From the NCBI GenBank assembly GCA_934511545.1, contig CAKSWM010000096.1, positions 1-6,042 of the forward strand: a DNA stretch of 6,042 bases, written 5' to 3'. A model generated the notes under the pieces. That model saw only the letters and a program-made list of their open reading frames with translations. It had not been told where the DNA came from and searched no databases. This document shows, piece by piece, positions 1-5,179 of this stretch. A program made the translations under genes and the position numbers. The DNA is from an uncultured Oscillospiraceae bacterium (lineage in GTDB: Bacteria > Bacillota > Clostridia > Oscillospirales > Oscillospiraceae). Position 1 is the stretch's first letter. Every line of letters begins with the position of its first letter.

Positions 1-1
1 C

Positions 2-832
2 TCTTTCCTGTTCCTTGGACCGACCGGAGTTGGAAAAACGGAGCTGTGCCGCGCGCTGGCCGCTGCCGTATTCGGGGACGAGAAAGCGCTGATCCGCTTT
101 GACATGTCCGAGTATATGGAGAAGCATTCGGTGTCAAAGCTGATCGGCTCGCCTCCCGGCTACGTCGGCTATGACGAGGGCGGACAGCTGACGGAAAAGG
201 TGCGGCGCAAGCCATACTGCGTCGTACTGTTCGATGAACTGGAAAAGGCGCATGAGGATATATGGGGACTGCTGCTCCAGATCATGGAGGACGGCAAGCT
301 GACCGACTCGCAGGGACGGCCCGTCAGCTTCAGAAACGCGATCGTCGTCATGACGAGCAACGTCGGCGCAAAAATGATAACGGACGACAGACCCGCGCTG
401 GGCTTTTCGGACAGGGGATTGTCCGCCGACGGGGCCGAAGCGCAGGACGATATACGCAGGAAGGTCATGCGTGAACTGAAGGGGGTGTTCAGGCCGGAGT
501 TTATCAACAGGATAGATGAGATACTGGTCTTTAACCGGCTTGGGCGGAGCGATATACGGAAGATCGCGGAAAAGATGCTCACGGAGGTCCGCGACCGCAT
601 GGAATCGCTCGGCGTCACGATGACGGTAACGCCCGAGGCGCTGGACCTTATAGCCGAAAAGGGCTTTGACCCGGTCTATGGGGCAAGACCGCTGCGCCGG
701 GAAATACGCGCGGAGATAGAGGATCCCGCGGCCGGGCTGCTGCTGGACGGGAGCCTGACGGCGGGCGGCGGGCTGTCCGTTGCGGCGGCGGACGGAAAAC
801 TTGCCGTAAAGGCGGTGGACAAGGCGTCCTGA
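2..832 (+). CDS. clpC: ClpC-type ATP-dependent Clp protease ATPase subunit, C-terminal part (5' truncated by window)
   Basis: This is the 3' end of an Hsp100 AAA+ unfoldase. The family forms hexamers that thread substrates into ClpP. The 276 visible residues hold the whole second AAA+ module and the C-terminal domain. Residues 6-13 are the Walker A motif GPTGVGKT, and residues 53-57 are the pore-loop motif GYVGY. Walker B follows as VVLFDE (about 74-79), then sensor 1 (MTSNVG), the arginine-finger region FRPEFINRID and the sensor-2 motif GARPLRR. The wording GSPPGYVGY followed by TEKVRRKPY matches ClpC better than ClpB, which usually has GAPPGYVGY and TEAVRRRPY. The N-domain, first AAA+ module and any ClpC middle domain lie upstream of the window, so the subfamily call rests on this half only. 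Full ClpC is about 800 residues. Phe replaces the more usual Leu just before the Walker B Asp. No terminator is visible after the stop, so readthrough into the thioesterase gene is possible. Confidence 0.9.
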   Translation, partial: SFLFLGPTGVGKTELCRALAAAVFGDEKALIRFDMSEYMEKHSVSKLIGSPPGYVGYDEGGQLTEKVRRKPYCVVLFDELEKAHEDIWGLLLQIMEDGKLTDSQGRPVSFRNAIVVMTSNVGAKMITDDRPALGFSDRGLSADGAEAQDDIRRKVMRELKGVFRPEFINRIDEILVFNRLGRSDIRKIAEKMLTEVRDRMESLGVTMTVTPEALDLIAEKGFDPVYGARPLRREIRAEIEDPAAGLLLDGSLTAGGGLSVAAADGKLAVKAVDKAS

Positions 833-844
833 AGGTGTTAAAAT
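816..844 (+). promoter_or_regulatory. Predicted sigma-A promoter for the thioesterase gene, inside the clpC 3' end
   Basis: A TGGACA -35 box (816-821, 5 of 6 consensus) is followed by a 17-nt spacer and a TAAAAT -10 box (839-844, 5 of 6). A TG at 836-837 gives an extended -10. The expected transcript start is near 851, giving a leader of about 28 nt before the ATG at 879. The -35 lies within clpC codons and the -10 lies just after its stop. This is read by eye from consensus and is not experimentally supported. Confidence 0.5.
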
Positions 845-865
845 ACCCCCATTGCGACATTTTCC

Positions 866-870
866 GGAGG
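866..870 (+). promoter_or_regulatory. Shine-Dalgarno GGAGG that fixes the thioesterase start
   Basis: GGAGG ends 8 nt before the ATG at 879, which is ideal spacing. It ends only 2 nt before the in-frame ATG at 873, and it lies downstream of the in-frame TTG at 852. The real start is therefore most likely 879. Confidence 0.8.
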
Positions 871-878
871 GTATGGAT

Positions 879-1337
879 ATGGATCATGCGGATTTCATCA
901 AATATATCAACAACGCGCGAAATTTTAACAGCCATAACGGGCTGAAGGTCACGGCCCTGAGAGACGAATACTGCGAGGTAGAGGCGCCCGTGACTGTGGA
1001 TTCGCTCAACCCGCAGCAGGTGGCTCACGGCAGCTTTGTCTATGCGCTGATGGACCTTGCAACGGGGATGGCCTCGGCCTCAACCGGGCGCAACATGCTC
1101 ACGCTCGACGCGACTGTTTACTATCTGCGCCCCGGAAAGGGCGAAAAGCTGCGCGCCGTGGCGGAGATGATAAAGTCCGGGCGCACGACGGGACTTTATG
1201 AGGCCCGCGTCTATGACGACGGAGACAGACTCTGCGCCAAGGGTGAGTTCACCGTCTATTTCACCGGCGGAGAGATAGACCTTGACGAGCGCCGCCGCCG
1301 CGACGCCGTGCTCATAGAGCAAATGGAGGGAGAATGA
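879..1337 (+). CDS. PaaI-like hotdog-fold thioesterase
   Basis: A 152-residue single-domain protein of the usual length for PaaI/YbgC-like hotdog thioesterases, which hydrolyse acyl- or aryl-CoA thioesters in the cytoplasm. Visible hallmarks are a helix-loop start (NNARNFNSHNGLKV), then Asn44 and the His50-Gly51 pair ahead of the hotdog helix. That helix contains Asp59 (LMDLATG), the likely catalytic acid or base of PaaI enzymes. TLDATVYYLRP is the typical central strand, and later strands end at FTVYFTGG. The common HGG motif reads HGS here. The substrate cannot be deduced. A tail of about 20 residues (GEIDLDERRRRDAV and on) is highly charged and lies beyond the core fold. The start at 879 is chosen over the longer TTG frame at 852 because of the GGAGG spacing. 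The gene probably has its own promoter and ends about 30 bp before a strong terminator. Confidence 0.85.
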   Translation: MDHADFIKYINNARNFNSHNGLKVTALRDEYCEVEAPVTVDSLNPQQVAHGSFVYALMDLATGMASASTGRNMLTLDATVYYLRPGKGEKLRAVAEMIKSGRTTGLYEARVYDDGDRLCAKGEFTVYFTGGEIDLDERRRRDAVLIEQMEGE

Positions 1338-1365
1338 GCCTCCCGGCCTTCCCGCGCAGCGGCAG

Positions 1366-1417
1366 ATAAAGCAAAAAACACCGGAAGTGTTCAAACTTCC
1401 GGTGTTTTTTGCTTTAT
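1366..1417. terminator. Bidirectional intrinsic terminator between convergent genes
   Basis: A perfect 23-bp inverted repeat has arms at 1366-1388 and 1395-1417 around a 6-nt loop (GTTCAA). The core ACACCGGAAGT stem is flanked by A6 on the left and T6 on the right, so either strand yields a GC-containing hairpin followed by a U tract. It serves the thioesterase (+) and the proS/nitroreductase transcript (-). The stop codon of the nitroreductase gene (1414-1416) lies inside the right arm. Confidence 0.93.
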
Positions 1418-2220
1418 TCCTCATCGGGCGATATTCCGGGCTCCTCTCCCGTTTCGCCGTCCTGCGTGAATTTCACAGTCGCCTGGTATATCTTGTTGCC
1501 CCATATCGGTGTGGGGTCCTGCCGCGTGAATTCCAGCCCGTAGCCGAGAGCGTTTGCGGAAACATGCATGTGGGCAAGCGCCGCGCCGACATCGATGCAC
1601 TGAACATAGGATATGACCGGGTTATTCAGCAGCGGATGACTGCGGTAGACGTGCATCTTCCCCTCGAGGGACATGAGACACACGGGCTGGCGCGATGACC
1701 AGCTGGGGGCCATGGACACGGCCTCGACGACCTTATCCTTGTCGCCGAAATTGCCGAGAGTCCATTTCTTGAGAGGCTTTCGCTTGACGGGGTCGGACGG
1801 CAGGCGGAAGCGCTCTTTTGAATGGCCCATCGCTATTGCAGCGATATACGGCAGCGTGTCGGGAAAATCCTCGTTTACGTTGATGCTGCTCTGCCAGCAG
1901 GTGGCAATGCCGCGCGAAGTCAGCCAGAGCGATGCCAGCTCGCCGAGGTATCCGCAGTTTTGAAGGGCAAAGTTGAGCTTTTCCGAACGCAGGACCAGAT
2001 ACATCGGCGCCTTGACGCCGGGCTCGACCGTGGCTATCTGAACCATGTCCGAATAGGGCAGCGTGTCGAAGTTCCAATCAATGGCGCTCTGCGGCAGAGT
2101 CAGCGAGGAGAGAAAGTCGATCAGCTCGTCAAGAACGTCCTCCCCGATGGGCCTGTCCGTCTCAAATGTGCGGATGCTGCGGCGGACGGGGATGTATTCA
2201 TTGAGAAACGAAAGATCCAT
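1414..2220 (-). CDS. Nitroreductase-fold flavoprotein, TM1586-like (putative TM nitroreductase) family
   Basis: A 268-residue protein resembling the TM1586-type nitroreductase family, which are FMN-binding oxidoreductases of unknown physiological substrate. Residues 13-19 read RRSIRTF, the typical N-terminal phosphate-contacting motif of nitroreductases. Residues 92-109 hold LGE followed by GIATCW, matching the family's LGE...G(L/I)GTCW region. A second lobe has RKPL (147-150) and APSWSSRQPV (171-180), like the AP-S-x-N-x-Q-P flavin motif. It then has IDVGAALAHMHVSANALG (209-226). The two lobes suggest an internally duplicated half-fold, as known for this family. No signal peptide or membrane segment is seen. 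The start at 2220 is chosen because nitroreductase homology begins there. The open frame extends 45 residues further upstream, but that extension only overlaps proS out of frame. The gene follows proS with a TAATG one-base overlap, so it is likely cotranscribed and translationally coupled. The acidic C-terminal tail (GETGEEPGISPDEE) is unremarkable. Confidence 0.8.
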   Translation of the reverse strand: MDLSFLNEYIPVRRSIRTFETDRPIGEDVLDELIDFLSSLTLPQSAIDWNFDTLPYSDMVQIATVEPGVKAPMYLVLRSEKLNFALQNCGYLGELASLWLTSRGIATCWQSSINVNEDFPDTLPYIAAIAMGHSKERFRLPSDPVKRKPLKKWTLGNFGDKDKVVEAVSMAPSWSSRQPVCLMSLEGKMHVYRSHPLLNNPVISYVQCIDVGAALAHMHVSANALGYGLEFTRQDPTPIWGNKIYQATVKFTQDGETGEEPGISPDEE

Positions 2221-3656
2221 TAATATGCAACTCCCCAGTATACCATGTGCTTTGCGGGCTTGCCGCAGACAGGGCAGACGTCGGAAATGTGCTCCTGTAC
2301 AAAGGGGATGCAGCGGCTGGTCATGCCGGCCTTTTCCTTCATTGCCATCTCGCACTCAAGATCGCCGCACCACATGGTTTTGATGAAGCCGCCGTTTTTT
2401 TCCTGAAGAGTCTTTGCCTCTTCCAGCGAGACTGCGGAGAAGGTGTGCTCGTCGAGGTTCTTCTTTGCCTTGGCGTAAAGGCCGTCCTGCACCTTGCCGA
2501 GCAGGGTGGGTATCTCAGAGACGAGCTCATCTATTCTGACGGTCTCTTTTTCGAAATTGTCGCGGCGGACGGCGACGCAGACGCCGTTTTCCATGTCGCG
2601 GGGGCCGATCTCAACGCGCAGGGGCACGCCCTTCATCTCGTACTGGGCGCACTTCCAGCCGAGGGAGTTGTCGCTGTCGTCCATTTTGACGCGGATGCCC
2701 GCGGCTTTGAGAGCTTCGTATATTTCAGTCGCCTTTTCGATCACGCCGGGCTTGTGCTGCGCGACGGGAACGACGACGACCTGAATGGGCGCTACCATCG
2801 GGGGAAGGACAAGGCCGTTGTTGTCGCCGTGGGTCATGATGATGCCGCCTATGATGCGGGTGGACAGGCCCCAGCTGGTCTGGTGGGGATAGGTCTGCTG
2901 GTTGTTCTTGTCGGCAAAGGTGATGTTGAACGCGCGGGCGAAGCCGTCGCCGAAATAGTGGCTGGTTCCGGACTGGAGCGCCTTGTGGTCGTGCATCATG
3001 CATTCGATGGTGTATGTGCGCTCGGCTCCGGCGAACTTTTCCTTATCGGTCTTGTTGCCGCGTACGACGGGCATGGCAAGGAAGTTCTCGCAGCAGTCGG
3101 CATAGACCTCGAGCATCTGCTCGGTCTCTTCAATGGCCTCTTCCGGCGTTGCGTGGAGGGTGTGGCCCTCCTGCCAGAGAAACTCGCGGCCGCGCAGGAA
3201 CGGGCGGGTGGTCTTTTCCCAGCGGAGAACGGAGCACCACTGGTTATATTTCATCGGCAGATCGCGCCAGGAATGAACGACATGGCTCCAGTGGTCGCAG
3301 AACAGCGTCTCGCTGGTCGGGCGGATGCACAGGCGCTCGGGCAGCTCCTCGCTGCCGCCGTGGGTGACCCATGCGCACTCGGGCGCGAAGCCCTCGACAT
3401 GGTCTTTTTCCTTCTGAAGCAGGCTCTCGGGGATCAGAACGGGCATGGAGACGTTTTCGTGTCCCAGCTCCTTGAAGCGCCTGTCCAGATAGTTCATGAT
3501 GTTCTCCCAGATGGCATAGCCGTAGGGACGCAGAATAAACAGGCCCTTGACTCCGGAGTAGTCAACGAGTTCCGCCTTGGTGCAGACGTCCGTGAACCAC
3601 TGTGCAAAGTCGACCTCCATATCGGTTATCTGTTCAACTTTCTTCTCTTTCGCCAT
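2220..3656 (-). CDS. proS: Prolyl-tRNA synthetase, type 3 (archaeal/eukaryotic-like)
   Basis: A class II aminoacyl-tRNA synthetase that charges tRNA-Pro with proline in the cytoplasm. The 478-residue length is that of the compact ProS type 3, which lacks the roughly 180-residue editing insertion of the E. coli type. The catalytic core (about 35-290) shows RPTSE (112-116), motif 2 ([23 protein letters not shown], 144-166) and motif 3 around [16 protein letters not shown] (263-278). The anticodon-binding alpha/beta domain spans about 291-386, beginning [10 protein letters not shown]. The C-terminal zinc-domain cysteines are Cys430-x4-Cys435 and Cys461-x2-Cys464. The protein ends in the family-typical YWGVAY, whose terminal Tyr is characteristic of this type. 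No key residue appears missing. The start ATG at 3656 has AGGAG at 9-nt spacing and a near-consensus promoter upstream. The leader is far too short for a tRNA-sensing T-box. Its stop overlaps the nitroreductase start by one base. Confidence 0.97.
   Translation of the reverse strand: MAKEKKVEQITDMEVDFAQWFTDVCTKAELVDYSGVKGLFILRPYGYAIWENIMNYLDRRFKELGHENVSMPVLIPESLLQKEKDHVEGFAPECAWVTHGGSEELPERLCIRPTSETLFCDHWSHVVHSWRDLPMKYNQWCSVLRWEKTTRPFLRGREFLWQEGHTLHATPEEAIEETEQMLEVYADCCENFLAMPVVRGNKTDKEKFAGAERTYTIECMMHDHKALQSGTSHYFGDGFARAFNITFADKNNQQTYPHQTSWGLSTRIIGGIIMTHGDNNGLVLPPMVAPIQVVVVPVAQHKPGVIEKATEIYEALKAAGIRVKMDDSDNSLGWKCAQYEMKGVPLRVEIGPRDMENGVCVAVRRDNFEKETVRIDELVSEIPTLLGKVQDGLYAKAKKNLDEHTFSAVSLEEAKTLQEKNGGFIKTMWCGDLECEMAMKEKAGMTSRCIPFVQEHISDVCPVCGKPAKHMVYWGVAY
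2231..2236 (-). promoter_or_regulatory. Shine-Dalgarno for the nitroreductase gene, inside proS
   Basis: GGGGAG on the minus strand lies 10 nt before the ATG at 2220, within the last codons of proS. It supports start 2220 and re-initiation at the overlapping TAATG. Confidence 0.6.
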
Positions 3657-3665
3657 CTATATTGA

Positions 3666-3670
3666 CTCCT
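3666..3670 (-). promoter_or_regulatory. Shine-Dalgarno for proS
   Basis: AGGAG on the minus strand ends 9 nt before the ATG at 3656. It fixes the start, because no other in-frame start is as well placed. Confidence 0.8.
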
Positions 3671-3698
3671 TTAAAAAAGTTATTTTTCGCATCTGAAT

Positions 3699-3727
3699 AT
3701 TTTATATAAAGAGGTGGTGATTGTCAA
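3699..3727 (-). promoter_or_regulatory. Predicted sigma-A promoter for proS-nitroreductase
   Basis: On the minus strand a perfect TTGACA (3722-3727) is separated by 17 nt from TAAAAT (3699-3704, 5 of 6 consensus). The predicted transcript start is near 3692, giving a leader of about 35 nt. An overlapping TATAAA (3705-3710, minus-strand reading nearby) is a less well spaced alternative -10. This matches a strong housekeeping promoter. Confidence 0.8.
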
Positions 3728-3749
3728 GCACATTGGAAAGGCGCAAAAG

Positions 3750-3755
3750 TATAAT
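3750..3755 (+). promoter_or_regulatory. Possible -10 box for the small beta-sandwich protein gene
   Basis: A perfect TATAAT lies just before the Shine-Dalgarno of the gene at 3773. No credible -35 sits 16-18 nt upstream. The nearest TTGTCA (3721-3726) has a 23-nt spacer and is part of the divergent proS promoter. If the box is used, the transcript would start almost at the ribosome binding site. This is a weak call. Confidence 0.3.
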
Positions 3756-3772
3756 GGGGTGTAAAGGAGTGG

Positions 3773-4090
3773 ATGGACTTGAGCGCATATCCGAAATTCT
3801 ACTTCCGTCCGTCGCGCGGAGAACAGATAAACACTGTCATAAGTCCGGCGGAGGACGCGGCGTCCTCGATCTGCGGCAGAGTGGTGGACGCGAGAGGAAA
3901 GGCGGTCGAAAGGGCGCTGGTGCTGCTGTTTCGCGCGGACGAGGGGGACGACCCGGAACTGCTTGCCCGCAGCGTGACCGATGAGGACGGACATTTTCTG
4001 TTCGGGCCGCTGGAGCCGGAGGAGCTTTATCTGGTAAAGGTGTTCAAAAACGACGGAAAGCTGCGCCAGCTTGAGATAAGGACGGATTGA
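3773..4090 (+). CDS. Small stand-alone carboxypeptidase regulatory-like (CarboxypepD_reg/Ig-like beta-sandwich) protein
   Basis: A 105-residue protein of unknown function. Residues 32-93 read as a carboxypeptidase regulatory-like beta-sandwich. They run ICGRVVDARGKAVERALVLLF, then SVTDEDGHFLFGPLEPEELYLVKVF, matching the G-x-V-x-D-x-x-G-x-P-x-x-x-A-x-V and T-D-x-x-G-x-F-x-F patterns of that fold. A conserved-looking N-terminal segment (YPKFYFRPSRGEQINTVISP) precedes it. There is no signal peptide, lipobox, sortase motif or membrane segment, so it is probably cytoplasmic or exported by another route. This differs from most proteins with the domain, which are secreted and multidomain. AAAGGAG (3763-3769) is 3 nt from the ATG at 3773 and 9 nt from an in-frame TTG at 3779, so the true start may be 3779, losing two residues. 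The fold call is from sequence pattern only. No enzymatic motif is visible. Confidence 0.7.
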   Translation: MDLSAYPKFYFRPSRGEQINTVISPAEDAASSICGRVVDARGKAVERALVLLFRADEGDDPELLARSVTDEDGHFLFGPLEPEELYLVKVFKNDGKLRQLEIRTD

Positions 4091-4101
4091 ATGAAAAAGA
4101 C

Positions 4102-4130
4102 TTGACCCTGCGGCGGCTTGCCTCTATAAT
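4102..4130 (+). promoter_or_regulatory. Predicted sigma-A promoter for the HAAS/small-membrane-protein pair
   Basis: TTGACC (4102-4107, 5 of 6 consensus), a 17-nt spacer and a perfect TATAAT (4125-4130) predict a transcript start near 4137. It lies just after the stop of the preceding gene, so the downstream pair has its own promoter. The leader to the TTG start at 4181 is about 45 nt. Confidence 0.8.
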
Positions 4131-4134
4131 GAGT

Positions 4135-4180
4135 GCGGTACAGTGTTATGTATACCAAACTCATCGGAGGTGAGTACCGC
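4135..4180 (+). promoter_or_regulatory. Leader inverted repeats enclosing the ribosome binding site
   Basis: GCGGTAC (4135-4141) is perfectly complementary to GTACCGC (4174-4180). The right arm ends directly before the TTG start, with the Shine-Dalgarno in the 32-nt loop. An alternative 5-bp hairpin pairs ACTCA (4159-4163) with TGAGT (4171-4175) around the loop TCGGAGG. The two share bases 4174-4175 and so cannot both form in full. The pairing is visible, but any regulatory role is inferred. Confidence 0.35.
4166..4173 (+). promoter_or_regulatory. Shine-Dalgarno GGAGGTGA that fixes a TTG start
   Basis: An eight-base match to the anti-Shine-Dalgarno ends 7 nt before TTG 4181. The in-frame ATG at 4148 and GTG at 4133 lie upstream of it without a comparable site, and 4133 even precedes the predicted transcript start. 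Confidence 0.8.
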
Positions 4181-4993
4181 TTGAACAGACAGAGATTCAT
4201 TGCAGAGCTGACGCAGCTTCTGTCCTTCATGGCAGAGCATGACAGGGCGGCGTTTCTGAAGCAGCTCAACGCAAAGTTTGATGAAGTCGGGCCGGAAGGC
4301 GAGGCCGGGCTTATTGCCCGGCTGGGAACGCCGACGGCGCTGGCCATAAAAGCATCCAGAAGCTATACGCCCACAGCAGCTCCCGCGAAAGCGGAGCCGG
4401 AGGAAGCGGAAAAGCCCGCGCAGGAGCCCGAAGAGAACACTTCGCAGGAGCCTGGGCCGGAGCAGGAGCGGGAAACGGAACGGGAGCCGTCATCCGGCGA
4501 AGAGCAGAATCCCGAACCGGGACCCGAAGCGGAAACCGCACGGGAGCCGGAGCGGAAAGAGGAAGCGGAAACCGAAGCCAAAGCCGAAACGGCAAAACCG
4601 GCGCTTTCAGAGCTGTTCGGCGGAGAAAACCCTGCGCCGGAGATAAAGCCGGAGCAGGAAAAGGACAAAAAAGCATCCTGCGGGCGCGGCGCTCTGATAA
4701 CGCTGACGGTCGCAGGCGGCATTATGCTGCTGTGCGTGCTGCTTGCCGTGTGCGCGGTCGTTTTTGTTCCGGGTGCCGGCGGACTGTGCGCCGCGGCGGT
4801 ATCCGTCCTTGCGGGACTCTGGGCTTCTCCGGTCTTTACGGACGCCCTGTTCCTGTTCGGCATCGCGGCGATAGCCCTTGCCCTCGGCGTATTTCTTCTT
4901 TTCCTTGCCGTATGGCTGATCGTGGCTGTCGTAAAGCCGCTCGTTTCCGGGATAGTATATCTCTTCAGGCTGACCGGAGGTGTGGACAAATGA
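4181..4993 (+). CDS. HAAS/DUF1700-like membrane protein with long Glu/Pro-rich linker
   Basis: A 270-residue protein starting at TTG, with three visible parts. Residues 1-60 are a helical domain (MNRQRFIAELTQLL..., FDEVGPEGE, LIARLGTPTALAIKAS). They resemble the HAAS/DUF1700 N-terminus, typically MN+xEFLxxLxxxL...G-(S/T)-P-xx-(L/V)-A. Residues 63-168 are a low-complexity, strongly acidic Glu/Pro/Ala linker with no predicted fold. Residues 170-262 are hydrophobic, with clear membrane segments near 172-196 and 223-251 and a possible third near 201-216. The protein therefore probably has a cytoplasmic N-domain on a flexible arm anchored by a hairpin. HAAS proteins are often encoded beside PadR regulators and are thought to take part in envelope signalling. 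No PadR gene is present here. It has its own promoter and overlaps the next gene by ATGA. The linker length is unusual. The family call is by pattern and the function is unknown. Confidence 0.7.
   Translation: MNRQRFIAELTQLLSFMAEHDRAAFLKQLNAKFDEVGPEGEAGLIARLGTPTALAIKASRSYTPTAAPAKAEPEEAEKPAQEPEENTSQEPGPEQERETEREPSSGEEQNPEPGPEAETAREPERKEEAETEAKAETAKPALSELFGGENPAPEIKPEQEKDKKASCGRGALITLTVAGGIMLLCVLLAVCAVVFVPGAGGLCAAAVSVLAGLWASPVFTDALFLFGIAAIALALGVFLLFLAVWLIVAVVKPLVSGIVYLFRLTGGVDK
4367..4684 (+). repeat. Low-complexity GAR/CCG-rich tract encoding the Glu/Pro linker
   Basis: The stretch is built from imperfect repeats of Glu-Pro and Ala-Glu codons. CGGGAGCCG recurs, and GAAGCGGAAACCG occurs in two near-identical copies. 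It encodes residues 63-168 of the HAAS-like protein. Such a tract is prone to length change by slippage. It is degenerate rather than an exact tandem array. Confidence 0.55.
4976..4980 (+). promoter_or_regulatory. Shine-Dalgarno for the 61-aa membrane protein
   Basis: GGAGG lies within the final codons of the upstream gene and ends 9 nt before ATG 4990. It supports this short gene as a real translated frame. Confidence 0.75.
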
Positions 4994-5175
4994 AAAAAGC
5001 GTTCAGAGTTATCCTTATCGTCTGCGCGGCGATACTCGTTATCGGAATAGCAATGCTGGTCGTGTCGCTGTTCCTCGGCGGAGGGTTCGACTCCGTCGAG
5101 TCCCACGGCAACGTGGACGGACTGGTAGAAAACCTGAAGCAGATGTTCCCGTTTTTGAACAGGCTCCCATTCTGA
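4990..5175 (+). CDS. Small single-pass membrane protein (61 aa), unknown function
   Basis: I do not recognise a named family. The protein starts MKKAFR and has one strongly hydrophobic segment at about residues 7-30 (VILIVCAAILVIGIAMLVVSLFLG). A 31-residue tail follows (GGFDSVESHGNVDGLVENLKQMFPFLNRLPF). Positive charges before the segment predict an N-in, C-out orientation. There is no lipobox, and the segment could be a signal anchor. The ATG overlaps the upstream TGA as ATGA and has GGAGG at 9-nt spacing, so it is very likely translationally coupled to the HAAS-like protein and may act with it. The N-terminus resembles the membrane anchor of DUF4097-type putative adhesins, which commonly accompany DUF1700 genes. 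Here the large beta-helical domain is absent, so this could be a minimised remnant or a distinct small partner. The stop is followed immediately by a hairpin. Confidence 0.75.
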   Translation: MKKAFRVILIVCAAILVIGIAMLVVSLFLGGGFDSVESHGNVDGLVENLKQMFPFLNRLPF

Positions 5176-5179
5176 CAAA

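Noticed and set aside
262..474. 70-residue frame within clpC and other short frames in clpC and the FNT gene
   Set aside because: They are out-of-frame shadows with Arg-rich random composition and no start signals.
852..878. TTG 852 and ATG 873 as thioesterase starts
   Set aside because: TTG lies upstream of the only Shine-Dalgarno, and ATG 873 is 2 nt from it. ATG 879 has 8-nt spacing.
2221..2355. 45-residue N-terminal extension of the nitroreductase
   Set aside because: It overlaps the end of proS out of frame and looks like random Arg/His/Cys-rich translation. Family homology and the Shine-Dalgarno begin at ATG 2220.
2247..3665. 472-residue open frame on the plus strand opposite proS
   Set aside because: It is a shadow of proS, whose motifs are unmistakable on the minus strand. 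It has no ribosome binding site or recognisable domain, and GC-rich codon bias explains the long antisense frame.
3657..3772. T-box, riboswitch or small RNA in the divergent intergenic region
   Set aside because: The 116 bases are filled by the proS promoter, its Shine-Dalgarno and the signals of the plus-strand gene. No T-box core or stable hairpin is seen.
4133..4180. GTG 4133 or ATG 4148 as the start of the HAAS-like protein
   Set aside because: 4133 precedes the predicted transcript start. Neither has a Shine-Dalgarno, and the family-like MNRQ start follows GGAGGTGA at 4166.
4363..5178. 271-residue minus-strand frame opposite the HAAS-like gene
   Set aside because: Its Ser/Ala/Gly-rich sequence is the complement of the Glu/Pro linker and membrane segments. 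The plus frame has a promoter, Shine-Dalgarno and coupled neighbour.
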